Positions 44,015 to 52,519 of a stretch of 64,000 nucleotides of DNA are shown here, piece after piece. This stretch comes from Myxococcales bacterium (GTDB taxonomy: Bacteria; Myxococcota_A; Polyangia; Haliangiales; Haliangiaceae): NCBI GenBank assembly GCA_028287115.1, contig JAQBQF010000233.1, forward strand, positions 1 through 64,000, given 5' to 3'. Below the pieces are notes generated by a model. It made no database searches, was not told where the DNA came from, and worked only from the letters and a program-made list of their open reading frames with translations. Numbering within the stretch: position 1 is the stretch's first letter; every line of letters starts with the position of its first letter. Position numbers and translations under genes: made by a program.

Positions 44015-47000
44015 ATGGGTGCGGCCACGACGGCCAATCGGATCGCCGCGGGCGCGATCACGAGGAGCGACGAGCGCGCCCTCGTGGTCTCGGCCGGTGC
44101 CGTGTTCGCACTCGCGAGTGCCGGCGCTGCCATGACCGCCGCGGCCGCGGACGCGATGTTTCTGTCGGAGGTAGGTCCGGGGCAGCTCGGCCAGGCGGTG
44201 GCTGCCTCGAGCGCGCTGCTCGCGATCGTGCTGGCGGTGGTCGGTGGGCTCTCGGACCGGCTCGAGCGTCGACGCGTGCTAGCGAGCCTGGCGATGATCT
44301 CGGCAGTGGTGGTCGCGGCGCTCGCGGCGCTGTCGCTCGTCTCGGCGCGAGGGGCGGCCGTGATCACGCTGATCGGCGGCAAGCAACTCGCGGCCGCGAC
44401 GGATCTCGCGTTCTGGGTCGTGATCGCCGAGCGCATCGACGCACGCCGCAGTCAGCGCATGCTGCCGATCCTGGCGGCGATGGGTGGCGCGGGTGCGGCT
44501 GCGGGCGCGTTGCTCGTGATCCCGATCGCGTCGGCGACCGGACCTCGCGGCGTCCTGGTGTGTGCGGCAGCCGTGCTCGCGGTCGCCGGCGTGTATTCGC
44601 TGCGGTTGCCGGTGACACGCACGGTCGCGGCGACACGGATCGGGGCGCCGGCGGGGCGCCAGATCGGCGGGTTGATCGCGCGATCGTGGCGCGATGGCGC
44701 TCGCACGGTTCGCCGGCATCCTCTCGCGCGCCACCTCGCGGTGGTCGTGGGCGCGGCGGGTGTGTTCGGCTCGCTCGCGTACTTTGCCCTCGGTGTCGAA
44801 GTCGCGGCGCGAGGCAACAGCGTCTCGGATGTCGCTGCCCTCCTTGGCGCCGTGCGCGGCGGCGGCCAGTTCCTGACACTGATCGTCCAGCTCGCCGCGA
44901 CTTCGAAGATCCTCGCGCGCATCGGCACGGGTCGAACGCTGCTGTTCGCTCCGCTGGTCGCACTTGCATCGGCGTGCGGGCTCGTCGTCGCGCCGATCCT
45001 CGCGGTCGCGATCGCGACGCAGATCTCGGCGCGCGTGCTCGATGCTTCCCTCGAAACGCCTGCGGAGAAGCTCGCGCAGACGCTGCTGCCGAGCGCCGTC
45101 CGCGGGCGCGTCGCGGGCTTTCTCGACGGCACCGCGAAGCGAGCGGGCGCCGTCCTCGGCGGTCTGATCGCAGCCATGCTCGTCGGAGCGCCGAGCACGT
45201 TCTACATCGTCACCGCGGTCGCAGCCGCGCTGTGGTTCCTCGCGGCGCGCCGGATCGCGCGCGAGCTGCCCGCACTGGCGATCGAACAGGCGGCACACGC
45301 GACGACCGATGATAGCGTCGTCGACGATCGTGCGATCGCCGTGTTGCTCCGCGAGCTCGACGGGCCGCGTCCCGAGCGCGCCGCCGAGGTGCTCGCGAGA
45401 CTTCACGATCGCGGCAGAGTCGATGCGGTCGCGCCGCTTGCACGGGCCGCGATCGCGAGCGGCGCACCGAGCGTCTGGCGATCGCTCGTCACCGTGCTGG
45501 AGCTACCGGCGGAAGCGCACGGCACCGCGCTCCTGGAAGCGGCACAGGCCGCACCTTCGCGGATCCGCGAGCTCGCGGTCCGAGCGGTCGGGCTCGCCGG
45601 TGGGGTCAGCCCCGATGCCGTCGAGCAGTGGCGTGATGTCGGCAACGAGCCGCGGCACATCGAGCCTGCTCTCGCGCTCACGGCCGAGGTCGCGCGCGCT
45701 CGGCTCGCCGGCGAGAGCGTGATCGCGATCATCAGCGAGACGATCCGTGAAGCGGGTCCCGCTGCACGGGCCGCCAGCGATGAGCTCGCGATCGAGATCG
45801 CGCGCGCACTAGCGGCCGCGAACGCCGATCGTGCGCTCGAAGCCGCGCGACATCTCCAACGCGCACTGCGGCGCGGGCGTGGTGACATCACGAGCCGAAC
45901 CGCGGCGTTTGCGATGCTTGCACGTGTCATCGCGTGGGCGCGTCCGCAACGCAGTGCCGAGCTGTCGCTGTTGCGCTCGGACTTGCTCGAGCTCGCGCGC
46001 GAGCGCGTCGAGGCCGGCGCGAGCAAGCCGGCACCCGAGACGGCACTCGTGTCACTGATGCGCAAGCCCACCGGTGGGGCGACGGCCGACGAAGGTGTCG
46101 AGATCGCGGCCGCGCTGAGGTTGTACGGCGCGTTGCTCGAGGGCGCGGACGCCGTGGAGCCCGACGATCTGCGGCGAGTCGCGCGCGCACTCGGCGAACC
46201 CGATGACGATGTCCGCGCCGCGGCAGAAGATGCGCTGTCGGCGCTCGGCCCGGCGGCAGCCGGTGAGCTGATCGCGACCGCCGCGTGGGGGCGGAGGAGG
46301 GCGCGCGATCGGGCGGCCGCGCTCCTCGCCGATCTACCGGTGACCGCGACGACGATCGATCGACTCGTCGACGCCGAGCTCGATGCCCTCGATCAGACCG
46401 CGGCGGCGATCGCGGTGATCGGTGTTGCCGAGACGCGACGCGAAGGCCGGGGAACCGCACCGCTCCAGCTCGAGGACGAGCTGATCATTCGCAGGCTCGA
46501 AGAGCGGCTGCGCGAGATCGCGCACACCGTGCTGTTGCTCGTCGCGGCACGACGTCGATCGCGCGAGATCGCGACGGCGGCGGTCGCCTGGCGTCACGCG
46601 CGAGGCGCACACGAACGAGCGCGCACGCTCGCGGTGATCGAGACCGCGCTGCCACGCCCGCTCGTCTCGCGTTTGGTCGACGCCGTCGACGAGCTGACGC
46701 CCGCCGATCGCGCCGCGAGTCTCGCGCGCGCCGGCGTCGAGCTCCCCGCTCGCGAGGCGATCGTACGCAGCGAGCTTGCCGGACGCGATCGGTTGTCGCG
46801 GGCACTCGTGATGCACTCGATCGGCGCTGCAGGCCGGAGCGCACATCGCGAGACGATCTCGAACGCCGCGCGCGCAGAGGCGCTCGCGACCAGTCCCCTC
46901 GATCTGCTACGCCGGATCAGCGAAGCGGTCGACGATCCCGTTGAAGAAGGAGCTCATGACATGCCGAGTCGCGTCGAAACCCTGATCGCACTGGGCCGGG

Positions 47001-47392
47001 TCCCACTCCTCGCGGCACTCTCGACGCGGCAGCTCGCCGATGTCGCGGAACGCGCGCGCTGGACGCACGCACGCGAAGGCACGATCGTGATCACCGGAGG
47101 CGATCCGATCGATGCGCTGATCGTGCTCGATGACGGTGAGCTCCAGCTCGGCGACCGCAGGATCGTCAAAGGCGAGGTCGTCGACGAGCTCGCTTGCGTC
47201 GCGCCGCTCGCGGCGATCGCGGATCTGACCGTCGTGCGCGCGGCTCGGATGATCCGGCTCGAGCGCGTCGACTTCGAAGAGCTGGTCGATGACGTGCCGG
47301 GGCTCGCATCGGCGGTGTGTCGCGCGCTGGGCGAGCGTGCACGTCGTGCCGAGGACACGAGCTATCGCTCGCCGCTCGCGAGCCGCGGCTAA
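44015..47392 (+). CDS. MFS/nucleotide-transporter-like membrane domain fused to HEAT-like repeats and a cNMP-binding domain
   Basis: A 1125-residue protein. Residues about 15-430 form roughly twelve hydrophobic helices with an MFS-like loop (GGLSDRLERRRVL) and resemble the ATP/ADP-antiporter-type members of the superfamily. Residues about 440-970 are soluble, Ala/Arg/Leu-rich paired helices of HEAT/armadillo type. The last 140 residues (from about MPSRVETLIALGRVPLLAAL) match a cyclic-nucleotide-binding domain, with AREGTIVITGGDPIDALIVLDDGELQLG. A transporter regulated by a fused sensor domain is the simplest reading. Substrate and ligand are unknown. A fold-back repeat lies just upstream. Confidence 0.8.
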   Translation: MGAATTANRIAAGAITRSDERALVVSAGAVFALASAGAAMTAAAADAMFLSEVGPGQLGQAVAASSALLAIVLAVVGGLSDRLERRRVLASLAMISAVVVAALAALSLVSARGAAVITLIGGKQLAAATDLAFWVVIAERIDARRSQRMLPILAAMGGAGAAAGALLVIPIASATGPRGVLVCAAAVLAVAGVYSLRLPVTRTVAATRIGAPAGRQIGGLIARSWRDGARTVRRHPLARHLAVVVGAAGVFGSLAYFALGVEVAARGNSVSDVAALLGAVRGGGQFLTLIVQLAATSKILARIGTGRTLLFAPLVALASACGLVVAPILAVAIATQISARVLDASLETPAEKLAQTLLPSAVRGRVAGFLDGTAKRAGAVLGGLIAAMLVGAPSTFYIVTAVAAALWFLAARRIARELPALAIEQAAHATTDDSVVDDRAIAVLLRELDGPRPERAAEVLARLHDRGRVDAVAPLARAAIASGAPSVWRSLVTVLELPAEAHGTALLEAAQAAPSRIRELAVRAVGLAGGVSPDAVEQWRDVGNEPRHIEPALALTAEVARARLAGESVIAIISETIREAGPAARAASDELAIEIARALAAANADRALEAARHLQRALRRGRGDITSRTAAFAMLARVIAWARPQRSAELSLLRSDLLELARERVEAGASKPAPETALVSLMRKPTGGATADEGVEIAAALRLYGALLEGADAVEPDDLRRVARALGEPDDDVRAAAEDALSALGPAAAGELIATAAWGRRRARDRAAALLADLPVTATTIDRLVDAELDALDQTAAAIAVIGVAETRREGRGTAPLQLEDELIIRRLEERLREIAHTVLLLVAARRRSREIATAAVAWRHARGAHERARTLAVIETALPRPLVSRLVDAVDELTPADRAASLARAGVELPAREAIVRSELAGRDRLSRALVMHSIGAAGRSAHRETISNAARAEALATSPLDLLRRISEAVDDPVEEGAHDMPSRVETLIALGRVPLLAALSTRQLADVAERARWTHAREGTIVITGGDPIDALIVLDDGELQLGDRRIVKGEVVDELACVAPLAAIADLTVVRAARMIRLERVDFEELVDDVPGLASAVCRALGERARRAEDTSYRSPLASRG

Positions 47393-47409
47393 CGACGCAA
47401 CCACCGAGG

Positions 47410-47955
47410 CTATAGATCGCCTTGGATTCTTTCGCCGGCCTTCGGCGGCTTCGGCGCTTTACGATCGCCGGCCTTCGGCGCTTTACGATCGCCGGCCTTC
47501 GGCGTCGGCGGCTTTGCAGCTTCCGGGCTCGGCGGGACGGGCGGGCCACCGACCTTCACGGGAGCCTCGGCGGCCGCGGGCTTCGGCGGCTCGATCACAT
47601 CGGGCGCCTTGGGCTGCGGGCGGAACTTGGTCTCGCACGCCTGGAGATCGAGCTTGTTCTTCGACGCGACCACGCAGTTGCGCAGGTCGGCCGACCAGGT
47701 CTGCGCCGCGCATGTCTCGGTCAGCCGCTGAACGGTCGTCGCGCGCTGTTGCTCGAGCGCGTTGCGTTCCGAGAGATCCGCTTCGCCGATCAGGATCTCC
47801 GCGACGCGCGCGGCAACCTCGGCGCATGACGATGCCGGAGCGGCCTCGGGTGCCGGTACCGCGGGGGCGGCGGGTGCCGGCGTGGGTGGCGCCTGCTTCG
47901 GCGCCGGAGTTAGCTCACACGCAGCGAGGACGAGAAACACGAGGCAAGACCGCAC
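47410..47955 (-). CDS. Small Cys-containing lipoprotein with Lys/Pro-rich repeat tail
   Basis: A 181-residue lipoprotein: signal peptide LVFLVLAACELTPAPK with Cys14 as lipid anchor, an Ala/Pro linker, a helical core (about 45-115) with four Cys (SSCAEVAARVAEILIG, TCAAQTW, NCVVASKNKLDLQACETKF) and a basic Pro-rich tail built of repeated PKAGDRKA units. The tail repeats are also tandem at DNA level near 47440-47510. Function unknown; the four-Cys helical core recurs in myxobacterial lipoproteins. The GTG at 47955 was chosen because it starts the signal peptide. It lies 47 bp downstream of the PPDK-like gene. Confidence 0.7.
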   Translation of the reverse strand: MRSCLVFLVLAACELTPAPKQAPPTPAPAAPAVPAPEAAPASSCAEVAARVAEILIGEADLSERNALEQQRATTVQRLTETCAAQTWSADLRNCVVASKNKLDLQACETKFRPQPKAPDVIEPPKPAAAEAPVKVGGPPVPPSPEAAKPPTPKAGDRKAPKAGDRKAPKPPKAGERIQGDL

Positions 47956-48002
47956 ACCGCGAATGTCGGCGAACTCGGACAGCGGTGCAAGCCAACGCCG
48001 TG

Positions 48003-49904
48003 TTAGTTGCCAACGTACGGTCGCGCCTGGACGATCCACACGTCCTCACCTTCGAGCACCCACTCGACATCGAGCGGGTGGCCGTGGGTGAACACCGGGA
48101 CGAACTTCTGGACCATCGTGCAGAGCTTCTTCGCGCGCTCTTCAGACAGGATCACGCCCGCGCCGGCCGGGACGGGTAGCTCGACGATGCCGCCGTGCTC
48201 GTCGAACTTGAGCATCACGGGATCGTCGGTCCGCGAGATGATCTTCGTGCCGTCATTCGTCGGATCGAAGATGATCTGCTCGGGGACTTTCTGACCTTCG
48301 ACGACGCGCATCCCGAGCCCGTACTTCGCGTTGATCGTGAAGCTGTTCTCGTCCGTCGTGTCCCACAGGTTCTTCGTGACGAGCACGCCCGCGGCGGTCG
48401 CGTTGACGCCGACCTGCACGAGCACGCCGAAATACACTTGATGATGGTCGATGCCAAACGCATCGCGCTCGTCGACCGCGCGCAGGTTCCACAGCGAGGC
48501 CCAGACGATCCGCAAGGCCTCGCCGAGCTGCTTGCGGCCGACGACGTTCGGTTGCGTATCGTAGAGGCCTGCACCGTTGAAGCCCGGCAAGTCCTCGCTG
48601 TTCGTCGAGCTGCGCACGAACACGCCTTTACCGCCGAGCCTCACGCGCACGCGCTTGTAGATCATGTCGAGCGTCTGCTGGTTGATCGGCGCGTCGACGA
48701 TCGCCTTGCGTAGCCCCTCGAGCGCCGTCTTGCGCCAGGTCGGGTCCTTGAACCGCTTGTCCGCGAGCAGCGCGTCGAGCGGGGCGTCGAGGTGGTTCTC
48801 CTTCATGTGCTGGACGTAGTAGTAGAACGGCACGCCGAACCCGGCGGGGACGCGCACCCCATCGAGATTCGCGGTCACGATCTCGCCGAGGTTCGCGGCC
48901 TTGGTCCCGTAGATCACGACGTCCTTCGCGCGCATTCGCGTCAACATCGCGAGCCGGCGATTGTCGAGATTCGCGACCGGCAGATCGACATGCTTGGCTG
49001 CGGCGATCTTGGTGGTCATCTCCGCGATCTCGGCGGCGGTCGCCTCGCGCAAGATCATCCCGGTATCGTTGACCTCGTAGTACACGAGCTTGCCGTCGAG
49101 CTTCGCGTACTTGTCACGCGCCTTCTTGTCGCCCGCATTCGGGATGCCCCACGCGCCGGCGCGCAGGTTGACGTGCGACAGCGGCGTCGAGAACTGCGTC
49201 GCGAGGATCCCGGCAACCGGCGTGATGTCCGGATAGCTTTCCTGGAGGAGCACGATGTCGTGGCGATCGTAATTGAGTAGCTCGTACGCCGTGCCAACCG
49301 GCACGACATGGAGCTTGCCGACCGCCTTGCCTTTGGTGAACGCCTGAAAATCGGCGGCCTTGTAGACCTCATCGTTCGTGATCGTCTTGACCCCGCGCTT
49401 GGCGATCTCGTTCGCGACCTTCTGCTGCATCGGCGAGTCCGGCCGAAACGGCATGTTCTTCTGGAAGAACGTCGCGTCGAGCTTCTGCTTCACCTTCATC
49501 ACATCGTCGGGGCCGATCTTGTCGCCCTCCCAGAACGAGAACGACCACTTGTCGATCTTCAGGTGATGCGTGAGGTAGCAGAGGATGAACCTCGGCTTCA
49601 CCCGCTCGTAGTTCTTGTTGTATTCGCGGATGTTGTCGGAGGTCCAGGCTTGCTTGAGCAGCACACCGAGCACGAAGTCGGCGTGAATGTTGAAGAGGTT
49701 GACGTCGAAGAAGTAGATGTCGTTGGTCTTGACGTCGATGATGCACTTGCCGAGCTCGTCGGTCGCGACGATCTTCGAGTAGTTCTTCCAGGTCTTGGCG
49801 TCGGCGACTTCCTTGACCCAGGCCCGCTGCTCGGTAGCATGCGAGGGCGCCGCCAAGGCCATGACGAGCGCGACGGCCACGGCGCTAACACCCACATGCT
49901 TCAT
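48003..49904 (-). CDS. Exported PEP/pyruvate-binding (PPDK N-terminal-like) protein
   Basis: A 633-residue protein. A clear signal peptide, VGVSAVAVALVMALAAPSHA, is followed by a region of about 330 residues with a swivelling-domain-like stretch (QFSTPLSHVNLRAGAWGIPNA, about 245-265, near the family TPLSHVA.R.R pattern). An ATP-grasp domain follows, with the PPDK/PEP-synthase motifs KAANLGEI, VPAGFGVPF, VFVRSSTNSEDLPGFNGAGLY and the final VEWVLEGEDVWIVQARP. Relatives are cytoplasmic ATP-dependent dikinases, so export of such a protein is odd. The phosphohistidine signature of true dikinases was not found. TATAAG lies 7 nt before the ATG. Confidence 0.78.
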   Translation of the reverse strand: MKHVGVSAVAVALVMALAAPSHATEQRAWVKEVADAKTWKNYSKIVATDELGKCIIDVKTNDIYFFDVNLFNIHADFVLGVLLKQAWTSDNIREYNKNYERVKPRFILCYLTHHLKIDKWSFSFWEGDKIGPDDVMKVKQKLDATFFQKNMPFRPDSPMQQKVANEIAKRGVKTITNDEVYKAADFQAFTKGKAVGKLHVVPVGTAYELLNYDRHDIVLLQESYPDITPVAGILATQFSTPLSHVNLRAGAWGIPNAGDKKARDKYAKLDGKLVYYEVNDTGMILREATAAEIAEMTTKIAAAKHVDLPVANLDNRRLAMLTRMRAKDVVIYGTKAANLGEIVTANLDGVRVPAGFGVPFYYYVQHMKENHLDAPLDALLADKRFKDPTWRKTALEGLRKAIVDAPINQQTLDMIYKRVRVRLGGKGVFVRSSTNSEDLPGFNGAGLYDTQPNVVGRKQLGEALRIVWASLWNLRAVDERDAFGIDHHQVYFGVLVQVGVNATAAGVLVTKNLWDTTDENSFTINAKYGLGMRVVEGQKVPEQIIFDPTNDGTKIISRTDDPVMLKFDEHGGIVELPVPAGAGVILSEERAKKLCTMVQKFVPVFTHGHPLDVEWVLEGEDVWIVQARPYVGN

Positions 49905-49911
49905 GCCAACC

Positions 49912-49942
49912 CTTATAGCGCGTCGCCGGAGCGCGGTATATT
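49912..49942. promoter_or_regulatory. Back-to-back -10 elements of two divergent leaderless genes
   Basis: TATAAG on the minus strand (49912-49917) ends 7 nt before the ATG at 49904; TATATT on the plus strand (49937-49942) ends 6 nt before the GTG at 49949. Only 44 bp separate the two start codons, so both promoters must overlap heavily, which may couple their expression. Confidence 0.5.
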
Positions 49943-49948
49943 GCGGCC

Positions 49949-51268
49949 GTGACGACGGCACCTCACGACGTAGCGAAGAAGGCCGCGATGTTGGCCGTGC
50001 TCGTCGCGGCACTCGGCTACTTCGTCGACATCTACGACCTGATCCTGTTTGGAATGGTCCGCAAGACGAGCCTCGTCGATCTCGGCCTGTGCAATGGCCT
50101 CGAGATCACGTCGCAGGCGTGCAAGGACGTGCTGACCGACAAGGGCATCTACCTGCTCAACATGCAGATGGGCGGCATGCTCGTCGGCGGGATCCTGTGG
50201 GGCGTGATCGGCGACAAGCGCGGCCGCCTCTCCGTGTTGTTCGGATCGATCACCCTGTATTCGATCGCGAACATCGCGAACGGCATGGTGCACTCGCTCG
50301 ATAGCTACGCGACGTGGCGTCTGATCGCGGGCATCGGCCTGGCCGGCGAGCTCGGCGCGGGCGTGACGCTGGTGTCCGAGCTGATGGGGCGCGAGCGGCG
50401 CGGTATCGGCACGACGCTGGTTGCCGCCGTCGGCGTGTCGGGCGGTCTCGTCGCGGGGCTGATCGGCGGTGCGTTTCCCGGCGTGCCGCATCCGGACTGG
50501 CGCGTCGCGTACTTCATCGGCGGCGGACTCGGCCTCGCCTTGCTCGTCCTGCGGATCGGTGTCGTCGAGTCCGGGATGTTTCATTCGACCGCGGCGAAGA
50601 AAGACGTCGCACGCGGGCAGTTCTTCGCGCTGTTCACGAATCGCCGGCGGTTCTTGCGCTACCTCGCGATCATCGCGGTGGGCATTCCGGTCTGGTACGT
50701 GATCGGCATTCCGTTCACGTTCTCCGACGCGATCGGCGCCAAGCTCGGCCTATCGCCCGCTCCGAATCCGGCGACGTCGCTGTTCTTCTGTTACGGCGGC
50801 TGCTCGATCGGCGGCTTTGGCTGCGGGCTCCTCAGCCAGTACCTGCGCTCGCGAAAGCGCGCGCTCGGGTTCTTCCTGGGCGGTGTCGTGGTGTCGATGA
50901 CGCTCTACTTCACGATCGGCGGAACGTCCTCGACGGTGTTCTACGCTCTATGCTTGCTCGGCGGCGCGGCCACCGGCTATTGGGCGGTGTTCGTCTCGAC
51001 GGCAGCCGAGATGTTCGGCACGAACCTGCGCGCGACCGTGACAACCACGGTGCCTAACTTCGTCCGCGGCTCGGTGCCGCTCCTGACGATGTCGTTCAAG
51101 GCGATCGCCCCTAGCCAAGGCGTGATCTTCGCGGCGGTCGCGGTCGGCGCGGGCACGATCGTCGTCGCCTGCATCGGCTTGTGGTCGCTACCGGAGACGT
51201 TCGGCGTCGATCTCGACTATCACGAGACCGACACGCCGGAGCTCCCCAAGGCGACCGCGGTCGGCTGA
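49949..51268 (+). CDS. MFS transporter, metabolite:proton symporter type
   Basis: A 439-residue permease with about twelve transmembrane helices. The loop 2-3 signature appears as GVIGDKRGRLSVLFGS, and helix 4-5 has RLIAGIGLAGELGAGVTLVSELM. The C-terminal half has GTNLRATVTTTVPNFVRG, as in sugar or carboxylate symporters of the SP/MHS type. Substrate not predictable. GTG start with TATATT at 6 nt. It is divergent from the exported PPDK-like gene. Confidence 0.88.
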   Translation: MTTAPHDVAKKAAMLAVLVAALGYFVDIYDLILFGMVRKTSLVDLGLCNGLEITSQACKDVLTDKGIYLLNMQMGGMLVGGILWGVIGDKRGRLSVLFGSITLYSIANIANGMVHSLDSYATWRLIAGIGLAGELGAGVTLVSELMGRERRGIGTTLVAAVGVSGGLVAGLIGGAFPGVPHPDWRVAYFIGGGLGLALLVLRIGVVESGMFHSTAAKKDVARGQFFALFTNRRRFLRYLAIIAVGIPVWYVIGIPFTFSDAIGAKLGLSPAPNPATSLFFCYGGCSIGGFGCGLLSQYLRSRKRALGFFLGGVVVSMTLYFTIGGTSSTVFYALCLLGGAATGYWAVFVSTAAEMFGTNLRATVTTTVPNFVRGSVPLLTMSFKAIAPSQGVIFAAVAVGAGTIVVACIGLWSLPETFGVDLDYHETDTPELPKATAVG

Positions 51269-51282
51269 TCCGTAGTTCGGCG

Positions 51283-51825
51283 CTACTTCGGTAGCATGAT
51301 GCTGGGGATCCGGCCGTGCGCGGTCGCGCCGTCCCCGTTCGGGATATATGCGTCGGCGCCGATCGTATTCGCGCCGGTGTAGCGGAACACCAGCTGGTCG
51401 CCGGCTTGAAACGCGATCGCGGGCGCGGTCTCGTCGAATTCGAACGGTTGCGCGTCGAAGCTCGCGCCCGGCAAAGGATCGAAGTGCATCGTCCAGCTCG
51501 CGAGCGGCATGTCGGTCGTGCCGCGCCGCCAGATCAGATCGAACGTCACGTCGACCGGCTTGATGATGATGCTGTCGAGGATGAGGTGATAGGTGCCGGC
51601 GGGCACGCTCGCCTGCAGCGAGTAGGGAGCTTCTTGGGAGCCACCGGCCCCCACGCCTGGTGCTCAAAACGGTTTCGGCTCGTGATCGATCAGCTTGAGC
51701 TTGGTCTCCACTTGGTCCGAGGACAGCCACAACGTCGCGGGATTGGCCGGATCGCTCGGGCACGCCGCGAGCACGACCAAAGGCAGGATGGGCAGGATGG
51801 GCGCCAGGAGGAACGCGCGGTTCAT
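51283..51825 (-). pseudogene. Lipoprotein gene interrupted by an in-frame TGA
   Basis: The ATG at 51825 opens a lipoprotein (PILPLVVLAACPSDP, lipobox VLAAC) that runs 53 codons to a TGA at 51666-51664. The same frame then stays open for another 126 codons to TAG at 51285-51283. The second part (YSLQASVPAGTYHLILDS, LVFRYTGANTIGADAYIPNG) reads like the beta-sandwich body of such a lipoprotein but has no signal of its own. The start overlaps the methyltransferase stop by 4 bp (ATGA). Options are a nonsense mutation, a sequencing error, recoding, or two genes: a 53-residue lipoprotein ending KLIDHEPKPF and a separate downstream ORF. Confidence 0.6.
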
Positions 51826-52448
51826 TTTTTGAGGTCTCCAGCGACGAAGATGGCAATGAAGTGCGTCGGAACGGGCGTCGATTCGGTCTTGAGCACGAGA
51901 CCCGCTTTGCGAGCCGCGGCCATCGTCTGGGCGTGGTGATAGATCCGATTGGAGATCACGAGGCGGCCTCCCGGCTTGAGCGCGAGCGCTGCGCTGCGCA
52001 TCCACGCGACGGGATCCGCGAAGTAATGATCGACCTCGGCGAGCAAGATCGCATCGTACGTACCGTCCTCGAGGCCCGGTGTCTCGGCGCCGACGACCCG
52101 GCGGTCGACGACCCCATCGAGGCCGACGCTCTTCAAGCGCTGCGACAGCAGGTCGAGCACCGTACCGTCGATGTCGGTCGCGACGACGCGTCCGTTCGGA
52201 GCCACCGCGCGCGCGAGGTGCACCGTGATCAGGCCCGAGCCAGCGCCGATGTCCGCGACTCGTGAGCCCGGTCCGATCGCGAGCGCCTCGACGACCTTCT
52301 CGGGTCTGCGTTCCGTGTCGAACCGCGCTTGCTCGCGTGCGATGTCATCACCGCTGACGGCCGCGGAGCCCACCGGCTCGCCTTGCGCTTCGTTGCGGCC
52401 GCATGCCGCCACACCGAGGCAGACGACACAGACGACCATGCGCAACAC
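51822..52448 (-). CDS. Lipoprotein-anchored SAM-dependent methyltransferase-like protein
   Basis: A 208-residue protein with a signal peptide and lipobox (GVAAC, Cys16) followed by a class I methyltransferase fold. Motif I is VADIGAGSGLITVHLA, the acidic loop after strand 2 is VATDIDG, and LALKPGGRLVISNRI is motif III. All SAM-binding elements look intact. Methyltransferases need SAM, which is not expected outside the cytoplasm, so export is puzzling. It is translationally coupled to the downstream lipoprotein gene. The GTG at 52448 has TACGCT 6 nt upstream; an ATG three codons later is possible. Confidence 0.85.
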   Translation of the reverse strand: MLRMVVCVVCLGVAACGRNEAQGEPVGSAAVSGDDIAREQARFDTERRPEKVVEALAIGPGSRVADIGAGSGLITVHLARAVAPNGRVVATDIDGTVLDLLSQRLKSVGLDGVVDRRVVGAETPGLEDGTYDAILLAEVDHYFADPVAWMRSAALALKPGGRLVISNRIYHHAQTMAAARKAGLVLKTESTPVPTHFIAIFVAGDLKK

Positions 52449-52454
52449 GCCCCA

Positions 52455-52460
52455 AGCGTA
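52455..52460 (-). promoter_or_regulatory. Candidate -10 element (TACGCT) for leaderless methyltransferase gene
   Basis: On the minus strand TACGCT ends 6 nt before the GTG at 52448, directly after the terminator of the upstream operon. Confidence 0.4.
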
Positions 52461-52463
52461 GCC

Positions 52464-52501
52464 GAAAAAGCAAAACGGCGCCCCCCGAATGAGGAGCGCC
52501 G
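52464..52501 (-). terminator. Rho-independent terminator of the cytochrome/Tat operon
   Basis: On the minus strand, 18 bp after the stop of the Tat-exported protein gene, the stem CGGCGCTCC...GGGGCGCCG (52501-52476) is followed by TTTTGCTTTTTC. This is the clearest intrinsic terminator in the window. Confidence 0.85.
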
Positions 52502-52519
52502 CTGCTGGAAGACCGCTCT

